A stretch of DNA of 64,000 bases from assembly GCA_040766885.1 (NCBI GenBank), contig JAXGPP010000016.1, positions 124,001 through 188,000 on the forward strand, in the 5' to 3' direction. The notes below the pieces were generated by a model. It made no database searches. It was not told where the DNA came from and was given only the letters and a program-made list of their open reading frames with translations. Of this stretch, positions 27,295-35,619 are shown piece by piece. The position numbers and the translations under genes are program-made. Every line of letters starts with the position of its first letter. Position 1 is the first letter of the stretch. Origin of the DNA: JAXGPP01 sp040766885. GTDB lineage: Bacteria; Planctomycetota; Planctomycetia; Pirellulales; Thermoguttaceae.

Positions 27295-27965
27295 AAATGA
27301 GCCATTACGACACCGATTTCCGCCATACCCCCCGCTGATGCGAAACGCCCTAGGCTGGTGTTTCGGTTGACTTGGGCGACGGGCGTGGCGGTAAGTGGTT
27401 GGGGTGAAGTAGTTTCGCACCTGGAGCGTCGACATAAGTTGTCTACGTCTTTTGGGTCGAGTGTTGAAGTTCGTAGAGGGGTTGGTGGGTGGCGAGTGTT
27501 GTAGAAGTTCGCGTGGAGGGGACTTGCCGCCGGTATGGGCGGCGCGAGGCGCGTGCTGTGTGGGGCGGCGGGAATGGAGCCGACTCGAGCACGAGTACAC
27601 TGTTGTGTGGAGTGGTGCATGGAACAGGGCCTTTCGTTGGGGCGATTATGGGTCCGATCGCGCGGGCGCGCGGATTGAGCGCGAGGCCCGGCGAAGGCTT
27701 GTGCGGAGTCGACGCGGATGCGTCGGGCGACCGATACAGGATAGTGTACAGATATACTCTTACCGTGGCCTAAATGTCAACAGGAAATCTTTTTGCTAAT
27801 CCGAGCCCTGGCCTGACGCGCCGGCGGGGCCGAGGAATCGACGAAGGTACTCGCGCAAGCTGTAGTTTTCCTGATGGAGGTATTGACGACGGCCGACGAG
27901 CCCGGCATTGATTGGCAAGCATGCGGCGACATCACGAACAACCGGAACGCCGTGGGGACGTCATC
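27295..27965. other. Long intergenic stretch, G+T-rich on the plus strand
   Basis: No convincing gene. From about 27350 to 27660 the plus strand is visibly rich in G and T and differs in character from surrounding genes; the frames crossing it have poor composition. A TATACT at 27753-27758 with a nearby TGTACA palindrome could be a promoter element for the small gene at 27966, though a -35 is not evident. It may be decayed sequence or a non-coding transcript. Confidence 0.4.
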
Positions 27966-28451
27966 ATGGAAGTCAAACTCAAGTTTCCTCCAACTCCGGA
28001 GTATGCAGACCAACTTGCTGAATTGATGGTACCGGCTGCACAGAAGGTGTCGGGGATTGTACTCGACTACTCTCCGGATAGCCTGACGGCCGTTGATGGC
28101 ATCATCGATAAATTCCACCGCGACAACGTTCCGGCAGAACGGATCGCTTCCACATTGTTCTGCTTTGGCTGCTACGTTGGCGAGGTGTTCGTCAGGAATG
28201 CCGGAGCCCGTTGGCGACCGACAGAAGAGACTTCCATGAAGGACTTCTGCGACTTGCCGTTGGTTCTTGAACTCGGGCCGGACAGATTCTGCAACCCGAT
28301 AGGGAAAGTCTTCAAGCGACACGAGAATGGGGAGGAAGATTTCCTGCCGTATTTCTACCACGTGTTCACGAAGGGTGAGGCCGTTCCGTTCGCCCCACCA
28401 ACGCCGCCTCAGCGGCCGAGTCTCTGGCGACGACTGTTCGGAGGGGCGTAG
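27966..28451 (+). CDS. Conserved-looking hypothetical cytoplasmic protein
   Basis: 161 residues from ATG 27966; ATG 27921 would add 15 residues. No signal peptide or membrane segment. The sequence looks like a compact alpha/beta domain: KFPPTPEYADQLAELM, SLTAVDGIIDKFHRD, TLFCFGCYVGEVFVRNAGAR, then ELGPDRFCNPIGKVFKR. This pattern (ordered helices, GCYVGEVFVRN) occurs in small cytoplasmic proteins I recall from several phyla, sometimes near toxin-immunity genes, but I cannot name a family. The C-terminus is proline-rich. Codon use is less GC-biased than in the hydrolase genes, hinting at a separate origin. Confidence 0.6.
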   Translation: MEVKLKFPPTPEYADQLAELMVPAAQKVSGIVLDYSPDSLTAVDGIIDKFHRDNVPAERIASTLFCFGCYVGEVFVRNAGARWRPTEETSMKDFCDLPLVLELGPDRFCNPIGKVFKRHENGEEDFLPYFYHVFTKGEAVPFAPPTPPQRPSLWRRLFGGA

Positions 28452-28760
28452 CCAGCGTACAGCCACAGCGTCCACCGGAGTTGCCGCGTGGCTTATGGCA
28501 ATCGAGAGATCGCTTGGCGATATCCAACAGCGCGCGCCGCCAGGCCCCGACGTCGATGTCGGGGGCGCCGGCGGTGTGGTGCAGGCCGCTGCCAGGTGGT
28601 AAGCTGAATCGATATCCGAACGGAACCCAGTGGCGGCCATCGGCGTCGGCCACGACAACCAGTGCCGGCGAATAATCATCGCGAACGCAGGGAAAGTGCC
28701 ATGCTGCCAGACGGGGAACGCAAGGCCGGACCGTTGGCAGGTTCGTAGGAGCAGTTTCAG
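28452..28760. other. Intergenic, with a possible minus-strand coding remnant
   Basis: No plus-strand gene. On the minus strand, roughly 28685 down to 28480, an open frame reads plausibly (VVVADADGRHWVPFGYRF, then PDIDVGAWRRALLDIAKRSL) with good third-position GC, but it has no good start and runs into poor sequence. It may be a fragment of a lost gene. Confidence 0.3.
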
Positions 28761-29075
28761 ATGACTACGATGGAACTTGATAGGGTGTCACTGCACTACG
28801 CACATTGCCTATGGCTCGGGGACATTCTATCCCCGAGATTCGGCCACATCGAAGCTGTCTTGAATGGCAATGCAACTGCTCCGAACGAAGGACAGGTGAC
28901 TGCGCTTCGGCGATTCCTTCAAGACCTCGATGGCAACATCAGCCGGATGCGGAGCCAAATCCGCTTTGGGTTCCTGTACCGTCCCATACGCATTGCTCCT
29001 AACATGGAAAACCGCGTGGGTGTACAGTTCCGCAACCGGATCACAGGAAATCAGGGGACGCTGATCCTGGAGTAA
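28761..29075 (+). CDS. Small hypothetical protein
   Basis: 104 residues from ATG 28761 with TAGGAG about 10 bp upstream. No signal peptide, no membrane segment. An N-terminal helical half (LWLGDILSPRFGHIEAVLNG, ALRRFLQDLDGNISRMRSQI) is followed by a beta-like end (NRVGVQFRNRITGNQGTLIL). Codon use is lower in GC than in the hydrolase genes, like the neighbour at 27966. I do not recognise the family. Confidence 0.5.
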   Translation: MTTMELDRVSLHYAHCLWLGDILSPRFGHIEAVLNGNATAPNEGQVTALRRFLQDLDGNISRMRSQIRFGFLYRPIRIAPNMENRVGVQFRNRITGNQGTLILE

Positions 29076-29249
29076 CCCCGCACATTTGCCAACTGCGTAT
29101 GTTCGTCGAGGTCGCTGCGCGGCACGCCCTCGGCGTCGGGCTGCGGGGTCGCGAGTTGACCGGCCTGGCGCGGGGGACGATACTGGGCGCCTGATGCGAC
29201 CGGGCGAGTGGCACGGTCGAACAGTCATTCAGCGTGGCGAGGCCCTGCG

Positions 29250-30806
29250 ATGCGATTCCACACGGCTTGGTTTGGCGCGCGTTCCGCTCATCGAACGGGT
29301 TGGTTTGCCTTGCTTCTGGCGGGCGGCGTGGCGGCGATGATGCTGACGGGGATGGCGCGAGCGGCAGAGAGACCGGAGCGAGCCGCGCCGCCCAATATCG
29401 TGCTGATCGTCGCCGATGATCTGGGCTGGGGCGAACTGGGATGTTACGGGCAGGAGAAGATCCGCACGCCGAACATCGACCGGCTCGCGCGGCAGGGAAT
29501 GCGGTTTACGCAGCACTACTCGGGCGCCCCGGTCTGCGCGCCGTCGCGAAATGTGCTGATGACCGGTTTGCACACGGGGCACACGACGGTTCGCGGCAAT
29601 CGCAAGGCGACCGACGCCGAAGGACAGGCGGTGGAGGGGCAGTATCCGATACCGGACGAAGCGCTGACGATCGCCGAGGTGATGAAGCAGGCAGGTTACG
29701 CCACGGGCGCGATGGGCAAGTGGGGGCTCGGCCCGGTGGGGAGCAGCGGCGATCCGAATCGCCAGGGATTCGATCTGTTCTATGGCTACAACTGCCAGAG
29801 CGTGGCGCATTCGTATTTCCCGCCGCACCTGTGGCGGAACCAGGAGCGGGTGATCATCAACGAGCGGCCGATCCCCGGCCACGCCCGGCAGCCGGAGGGA
29901 CCGGTGCGGATGGAGGACTGGCTGGGAGAGAACTACTCATCGGACCTGATGGAGCGGGAGGCGGTGAAATTCATCAAGGAGCATGCCGGCGAGCCGTTCT
30001 TCCTTTACCTGCCGTTCATTGAGCCGCACGTAGCGATGCACCCACCGCGGCGACTGGTGGAGTCGTATCCGGAGTCGTGGGACGACACTCCGTATCGCGG
30101 CCAGTGTGGCTACCTGCCGCATCCGCGACCGCGGGCCGGCTATGCGGCGATGATCACCAACCTTGACGAGCACGTGGGGGCGGTGCTCGATACGCTCGAT
30201 GAACTGGGGCTGGACGAGCGCACGCTGGTAATGTTCACGAGCGACAACGGCACGACGCACGAGCGAGACGATCCGGTGTTCGGCGTCGGCGGGGTCGATG
30301 CGGCGTTCTTCAACAGCACGCGGGGGCTGCGGGCGTTCAAGGGGAGCGTGTACGAGGGGGGTATTCGCGTGCCGCTGGTCGTCCGCTGGCCGGGGCGCGT
30401 GGCGGCCGGGGCGACGAGCGATTACCCGTGCTACTTTCCCGACCATTTCGCCACGCTGTGCGACGTGCTCAAACGCGACGAGCCGGGCGAGCGCGACGGC
30501 GTGAGCCTGTTGCCTGTGCTCACCGGTGAGGGTTCGCCGCCGGAGCGCAACCCGATGGTCTGGGTATTCCCCGAGTACGGCGGACAGGTGGCCGTGCGGA
30601 TGGGCAAGTTCAAGGCCGTACGACAGGGGCTTTCTACCCGGAAGGTAGGCGAGTGGGAAGTGTACGACATCGCGCGTGATCCGCAGGAACGGGAAGACGT
30701 GGCGGCCGATCACCCGGAGGTGGTTGCGGAGGCCGTGCGGATTTTGCGGGAGGAGATGGACGAGAATGCGGTGTTTCCGGTGAAGGTGCCGGGCGTGAAC
30801 CGGTGA
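29250..30806 (+). CDS. Secreted sulfatase (family S1)
   Basis: 518 residues from ATG 29250 with GAGG upstream. Signal peptide/hydrophobic segment at about 17-35. Sulfatase motifs: PNIVLIVADDLGWGELGCYG, formylglycine motif VCAPSRNVLMTG with Cys96, GAMGKWGLGP, FLYLPFIEPHVAMHPP, and FTSDNGTTHERDD. It ends with the typical C-terminal subdomain (GEWEVYDIARDPQER). The GHTTVRGN segment after the active site is characteristic of a subgroup of planctomycete and Bacteroidota arylsulfatase-A-like enzymes. It removes sulfate esters from a glycan outside the cytoplasm. It is first of a four-gene cluster, 115 bp before the next sulfatase. Confidence 0.85.
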   Translation: MRFHTAWFGARSAHRTGWFALLLAGGVAAMMLTGMARAAERPERAAPPNIVLIVADDLGWGELGCYGQEKIRTPNIDRLARQGMRFTQHYSGAPVCAPSRNVLMTGLHTGHTTVRGNRKATDAEGQAVEGQYPIPDEALTIAEVMKQAGYATGAMGKWGLGPVGSSGDPNRQGFDLFYGYNCQSVAHSYFPPHLWRNQERVIINERPIPGHARQPEGPVRMEDWLGENYSSDLMEREAVKFIKEHAGEPFFLYLPFIEPHVAMHPPRRLVESYPESWDDTPYRGQCGYLPHPRPRAGYAAMITNLDEHVGAVLDTLDELGLDERTLVMFTSDNGTTHERDDPVFGVGGVDAAFFNSTRGLRAFKGSVYEGGIRVPLVVRWPGRVAAGATSDYPCYFPDHFATLCDVLKRDEPGERDGVSLLPVLTGEGSPPERNPMVWVFPEYGGQVAVRMGKFKAVRQGLSTRKVGEWEVYDIARDPQEREDVAADHPEVVAEAVRILREEMDENAVFPVKVPGVNR

Positions 30807-30921
30807 AGCCGGCCGAGGTGCCAGACAGAGAGGGCGCAAAGGAAGAGAAGACACGAGAGGGGTGGCCGGGTAATTGATGCGATGGGGCGTGTGGTGGAAA
30901 TATGCAGGAGAGATGAACGTC

Positions 30922-32931
30922 ATGAGCGCGAGAATGGCATGGGTGGCGGTGATGTGGTTAATGGCGGGCGGGATGTGCGCGTGGGCCGAGGGAGAGGCGG
31001 CGCCGAGGCGGCCGAACGTCGTGCTGTTTCTCGTGGACGACATGGGATGGATGGACTGCGGGGCGTATGGCTCGAAATACTACGAGACGCCGAACATGGA
31101 CCGGTTTGCAGCGCAGGCGATGCGGTTTACCGACGCCTACGCGCAGCCGCTGTGCTCGCCGACGCGGGCGTCGATCCTGTCGGGCCAGTATTCCGCGCGT
31201 CACGGCGTGACCAGCGCCAGCGGGCATATGCCGCCGCAACCGCCGGGGCATGTCTTTCTGCCTGAGAAGGGGCCACCCGGCATGCCGTTGCTGTTGCCGG
31301 AGAGCAAGAATTACCTCGATCCGTCGCAATACACACTGGCCGAGGCGCTCCGCGACGCGGGGTACCGGACAGGGCACTTCGGCAAATGGCACCTGGGCAC
31401 CACCCGGCCGCACTGGCCGGAGGAGCAGGGCTTCGACGTTGCCTTTCACTGCCATCCCGATCCGGGTCCGCCGGGCAACTATTTCTCGCCGTATGGCGTG
31501 GTTGCCGAAGGGACGCCGGGCGGCAAGCTCCGGGTCGGCACGATCACGGATGGTCCGCCGGGCGAATACATTACCGACCGAGTGACGGACGAAGCGATCC
31601 GTTTTATCGAGAACAACAGCAAGCGGCCGTTCTTTGTGAATCTCTGGCACTACGGCGTTCACGGTCCGTGGGGGCACAAGGAAGCCTACACCGCCGCGCT
31701 TGCCAAGAAGACCGATCCGACGGGCCGGCAGGGGAACCCGATCATGGCCTCGATGCTCAAGAGCATCGACGAGAGCCTTGGTCGCGTGCTCGACAAGCTG
31801 GACGAACTGGGGCTGGCGAAGGACACGATTGTGATCTTCGTCTCGGACAACGGCGGCAACACTCACAGCAACACGGCGGAGGACGCCAAGGCACTGCGGC
31901 GGAAGGCGGACGACCCGTTGCTGCGCGATTGGCGAAAATGGGCGGGGACGCAGCCGCCGACGAACAACGCGCCGCTCAGGAGCGGCAAGGGCCGGCTGTA
32001 CGAAGGGGGCGTTCGCGTGCCGCTCATGGTCCGCTGGCCGGGCCGGATCGCAGCGGGCAAGGGCAGCGACGCGATCGTCGGGTGCATCGATCTGTATCCG
32101 ACGATCGTCGACCTGGCGGGGCTGGGCGTGCCGCCTGCGCAGAAGGTGGACGGGTTGTCGCTGGCGCCGATCCTGCGCGGCGAGGCCGAATCGGTGCGGG
32201 ATACGTATTTCATCTGGTTCCCGCACCTGGTTCCGGGAGTCGTCGTGCGCCAGGGCGACTGGAAACTGATCCGCCGGTTTCAGGAGCGTCCGGGAGAATA
32301 CGAGGGACTGCACGAGTTGTTCAACCTCAAGGAGGACCTGGGGGAGACGACGAACCTGGCGGCGAAGATGCCCGAGAAGGTGAAGGAGCTGAACGCGCTC
32401 ATCGATGCGTTTGTGGAAGATACGGGAGCAGCCTACCCGAAGCCGAATCCGGACTACCGGCCGGGCGCGGCGGCGACCGCGAAACCGACTGGCGATGGGC
32501 TGGGCGGCTTGGCACAGGGGATTGTGCCGCGTTTCTGCAAGGCAACGGTGGCGGCGGGGGCGCTGCGAGTGGAGGCGGATGGGCGGACGCCGTTTCTGGG
32601 CATCTCGCAGATGAGGCGCGCCGGGCCGCTCGTGCTCAAACTGCGAGCCCGCAGTGCGGCGGGAGGGCCGGGCAAGGTGCAGTGGAAGACCGCAGCGCAG
32701 GAGGTTTTTCCCGACGCCGGGCAGACGGTGGAGTTTGCAATTCCGGCGGGGAGCAACTGGCATGATGTGAGCGTCGCGCTACCGATCGAGGGGCAGGCGG
32801 GGATTGTGCGCGTCTACCTGCCCGCACGCGAGGCACCCGTCGAGATCGATTCCATCCAGTTCCTTCCGGCCCAAGGGGGCGAGCCGGTGCGGGCGTGGGA
32901 ATTTGGAGGGGTTGCCGGGAGCGAGCCATGA
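30922..32931 (+). CDS. Secreted sulfatase (family S1) with C-terminal beta-sandwich extension
   Basis: 669 residues. ATG 30922 is preferred since GGAGAG lies 9 bp upstream and a signal peptide follows directly; ATG 30913 and 30877 are in-frame alternatives. Motifs: PNVVLFLVDDMGWMDCGAYG, formylglycine motif LCSPTRASILSG with Cys78, GHFGKWHLGT, VSDNGGNTHSN and GRLYEGGVRVPL. After the normal sulfatase end (about residue 510) there are about 150 extra residues that look like a beta-sandwich, possibly glycan binding (PLVLKLRARSAAGGPG, WHDVSVALPI). The stop overlaps the next start by four bases (ATGA). Confidence 0.85.
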   Translation: MSARMAWVAVMWLMAGGMCAWAEGEAAPRRPNVVLFLVDDMGWMDCGAYGSKYYETPNMDRFAAQAMRFTDAYAQPLCSPTRASILSGQYSARHGVTSASGHMPPQPPGHVFLPEKGPPGMPLLLPESKNYLDPSQYTLAEALRDAGYRTGHFGKWHLGTTRPHWPEEQGFDVAFHCHPDPGPPGNYFSPYGVVAEGTPGGKLRVGTITDGPPGEYITDRVTDEAIRFIENNSKRPFFVNLWHYGVHGPWGHKEAYTAALAKKTDPTGRQGNPIMASMLKSIDESLGRVLDKLDELGLAKDTIVIFVSDNGGNTHSNTAEDAKALRRKADDPLLRDWRKWAGTQPPTNNAPLRSGKGRLYEGGVRVPLMVRWPGRIAAGKGSDAIVGCIDLYPTIVDLAGLGVPPAQKVDGLSLAPILRGEAESVRDTYFIWFPHLVPGVVVRQGDWKLIRRFQERPGEYEGLHELFNLKEDLGETTNLAAKMPEKVKELNALIDAFVEDTGAAYPKPNPDYRPGAAATAKPTGDGLGGLAQGIVPRFCKATVAAGALRVEADGRTPFLGISQMRRAGPLVLKLRARSAAGGPGKVQWKTAAQEVFPDAGQTVEFAIPAGSNWHDVSVALPIEGQAGIVRVYLPAREAPVEIDSIQFLPAQGGEPVRAWEFGGVAGSEP

Positions 32932-34337
32932 GCAGTATGGTGACAGCGGTGTTGTTCTCGTCGCTTGTCTGCGGTCAGGCGGTCGCCAGCGCCAAGCCCA
33001 ACATCGTCATCGTTCTTGCCGATGACCTGGGCTATGGCGACCTCGGCTGCCACGGCAATGCGATCGTGAAAACTCCGCACCTGGACGCGTTCGCCGGGGA
33101 GGCTGTCGAGTTCAGCCAGTTTCACGTCAGCCCGGTCTGCTCGCCGACGCGAGCGTCGCTCATGACCGGCCGCTACAACTTCCGCACCGGTGTAGCCGAC
33201 GTCTTCCGGGAAGCCACGAGGATGGATCCGGCCGAGGTCACCATGGCCGAGCGGCTGCGCGATGCGGGGTATGCCACCGGGTTGTTCGGCAAGTGGCATC
33301 TCGGCGACGACGCCGAGCGCAGCCCGAACGCCCAGGGGTTTGATGAGTCGCTGACGTTCCGCGGCCCGGCGATGCCCGCGAAGCAGTACTTCGATCCCAC
33401 GCTGCTGCACAACGGACAGCCGGAGACAATCGCCGGATACTGCCTGGATATCTTCACTGACGCCGCGATCCGCTTCATCCGAGAGAACCGGTCGCGGCCG
33501 TTTTTCGTCTATCTGCCGGCCAACCTCATCCACACGCCGCTGGTCGTCGCCGACGAGCTGGCCGCGGAATACGACAACCTCGGGCTGGGCGACAGCACGA
33601 GGATCGTCTACGGCATGATCGGCAATGTAGACAGCAACTTTGGCCGGCTCCGCGGGACCTTGCGCGAACTGGGGCTGGAAGACAACACGCTGCTCATGTT
33701 CCTGTCGGACAACGGGCCATGCTCGGGCTCCAGGCCGGTGGACCGTCACATGGCCGGTCTGCACGGGTTGAAGGGTACCGTCTATGAGAACGGTATACGC
33801 GTGCCTTGCTTCCTGCGGTGGCCGGCCGGGTTCAAGAGCCCGGCAAAGGTAAACCGTCTGGCCGCTCACCTCGACGTGCTTCCGACGGTGCTCGAAGCAT
33901 GCGGGATCGAGGCAGAGGCTGGAATGCAACTGGACGGCAAGAGTCTTTTGCCCCTCTTGCAGAACCCAACGGCCGAGTGGCCAAATCGCACGTTGTTCTT
34001 CCAGTGGGATAGCGGACAGACGCCGCGTCGGGGACGGGCTTTCGCGGTGCTCACGGAGCAGTGGAAGCTGGTCCAGCCGTGCGGAATGGATCTGCCGCAG
34101 CAGCAACACATCCGCGACCGCTACGCGGAGCTTTGCCGATTACAGGGGCGGGGCGAGCGGAGCATTGAAGGGCCGGCGCGCTACGAGCTTTACGACATTG
34201 CCGCCGATCCGGGCGAGGCCAAGGACCTGGCGGAAGTGCATCCGGAAATCGTGGAAACGATGAAGCAGCAATACGAAGCCTGGTTCGACGACGTCGCCGC
34301 GCGGTGGTTCGAGAAACAAGAGAAGAGCACGCCATGA
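32928..34337 (+). CDS. Secreted sulfatase (family S1), translationally coupled
   Basis: 469 residues. ATG 32928 overlaps the previous stop as ATGA, so translation is probably coupled. Signal peptide about 1-21 (LFSSLVCGQAVASA). Motifs: PNIVIVLADDLGYGDLGCHG, formylglycine motif VCSPTRASLMTG with Cys71, ATGLFGKWHLGDD, FVYLPANLIHTPLVV, LMFLSDNGPCSGSRP and GTVYENGIRVPCF. The family is arylsulfatase-A-like. It would share regulation and substrate with the sulfatase before it and the hydrolase after it. Confidence 0.85.
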   Translation: MSSMVTAVLFSSLVCGQAVASAKPNIVIVLADDLGYGDLGCHGNAIVKTPHLDAFAGEAVEFSQFHVSPVCSPTRASLMTGRYNFRTGVADVFREATRMDPAEVTMAERLRDAGYATGLFGKWHLGDDAERSPNAQGFDESLTFRGPAMPAKQYFDPTLLHNGQPETIAGYCLDIFTDAAIRFIRENRSRPFFVYLPANLIHTPLVVADELAAEYDNLGLGDSTRIVYGMIGNVDSNFGRLRGTLRELGLEDNTLLMFLSDNGPCSGSRPVDRHMAGLHGLKGTVYENGIRVPCFLRWPAGFKSPAKVNRLAAHLDVLPTVLEACGIEAEAGMQLDGKSLLPLLQNPTAEWPNRTLFFQWDSGQTPRRGRAFAVLTEQWKLVQPCGMDLPQQQHIRDRYAELCRLQGRGERSIEGPARYELYDIAADPGEAKDLAEVHPEIVETMKQQYEAWFDDVAARWFEKQEKSTP

Positions 34338-35392
34338 ACGACCCGAGCATGATCACGCGCCGCGACGCTCTCAAGGCGCTGTCGGCCACGGCGGCCTCGC
34401 TGGCCGGAGTTGGCGGGCTGCATGCGGAAACGGCCCCCGCGGCGAAACCGACGTTGCATGTTTATGACGACTATGGCTGGCTGCGAGGGTTCAGCGTCGT
34501 GCCTTCGTGGGGTGCAAGGATCGAAGAGGCGTGGTGGTCTTACGATGGCGGGCGGTTTCGCGAGGAGGTGGCGCTGGCGCGGCAGGTGCACGCCAACTGC
34601 ATCCGGCTCTGGATCGAATTCACGGCGTGGATGGCCGATGCGGAGAAAGTGACGAGGAACTTCCTGGACGCGGTCGCGGCGATCGGCGAGCGCGGGATGA
34701 AGACGATGCCGTGCCTGTTCAACCGCTGGCACGACACGCGGTTCGACTATGGCGGCACGTATACGGAGACGCTTTTGCGCGACTGGACGCCGCAGGTCGA
34801 GTATGTTCGCGCGCTGGTGGCGCCACTGGCGAGTGACGATCGCGTGCTCATCTGGGATTTGTGCAACGAACCGCAGGCGCACGATCAGAACTCCGACGTG
34901 AACCGGCGCGAACTGGCCTGGCTCACGCTCGTCGCGGAGACGGTGCGCGGCTGCGGCGCGAAGCAGCCGATCACAATCGGCACGATGAACGGCGCGAACA
35001 TCGAGACCTTTGCGCCGCTGGTGGATGTGCTGTGCGCGCACCCGTATGTCCACACGCGCGAGGCGCTCGACGGGCTGATCGCCGGCTACCACGCGATGCG
35101 GAAATCGCACGCGAAACCGCTTCTGGTCAACGAGTGCATACCCGGCAGCCTGAACGACGGGGTGCGGGCCGAGGTGGCGCGATTCTACACGGAATCGCTT
35201 TCCGGTGCCGGCTTCGGCTGGATGGGCTGGGCCTTGCGCGAGGGGAAGGCGATCTCGACGCGCCGCGATCGCTACGACGGCAACGGAATCAACGGAGAGG
35301 GGTTCCATCCGTTCTTCACCGCGAAGGGCGAGTTGCGGGGCGGTTTGGAGTTTCTCACCGCGCGGCCGAAGCGGCCGGCGCCGTGGGAATAG
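34334..35392 (+). CDS. Tat-exported clan GH-A (GH5-like) glycosidase
   Basis: 352 residues. ATG 34334 again overlaps the upstream stop as ATGA. The twin-arginine signal is MITRRDALKALSATAA. The barrel is compact, with IWDLCNEPQAHD holding the likely acid/base Glu179 and LLVNECIPGS holding the likely nucleophile Glu267; FGWMGWAL near the end is a typical last strand. Expected action is on a beta-glycosidic bond in the glycan that the two coupled sulfatases desulfate. Export through Tat, while the sulfatases carry ordinary signal peptides, is notable. Exact GH family not assigned. Confidence 0.75.
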   Translation: MNDPSMITRRDALKALSATAASLAGVGGLHAETAPAAKPTLHVYDDYGWLRGFSVVPSWGARIEEAWWSYDGGRFREEVALARQVHANCIRLWIEFTAWMADAEKVTRNFLDAVAAIGERGMKTMPCLFNRWHDTRFDYGGTYTETLLRDWTPQVEYVRALVAPLASDDRVLIWDLCNEPQAHDQNSDVNRRELAWLTLVAETVRGCGAKQPITIGTMNGANIETFAPLVDVLCAHPYVHTREALDGLIAGYHAMRKSHAKPLLVNECIPGSLNDGVRAEVARFYTESLSGAGFGWMGWALREGKAISTRRDRYDGNGINGEGFHPFFTAKGELRGGLEFLTARPKRPAPWE

Positions 35393-35619
35393 TACTCCAC
35401 GTAGTGCCACGTCCTGCCGTCGCAGTGGCAAAGTGGATCGCCGTACGGCAAGGCAATGCAGTGGCCGGGTGAAGGGCTTGCGCGGCATCCATGGCCGGTC
35501 AGAACCAGATCCCGATCCCGCTGGTCAGGCCGCTGAAATGCAGCCGGTCGATGTCGAGGTATTCGGCGAGTCAATGCCATTCTCAGGGTTTTCACGTAGA
35601 TTTCCTGAGGCCGCGGCTC

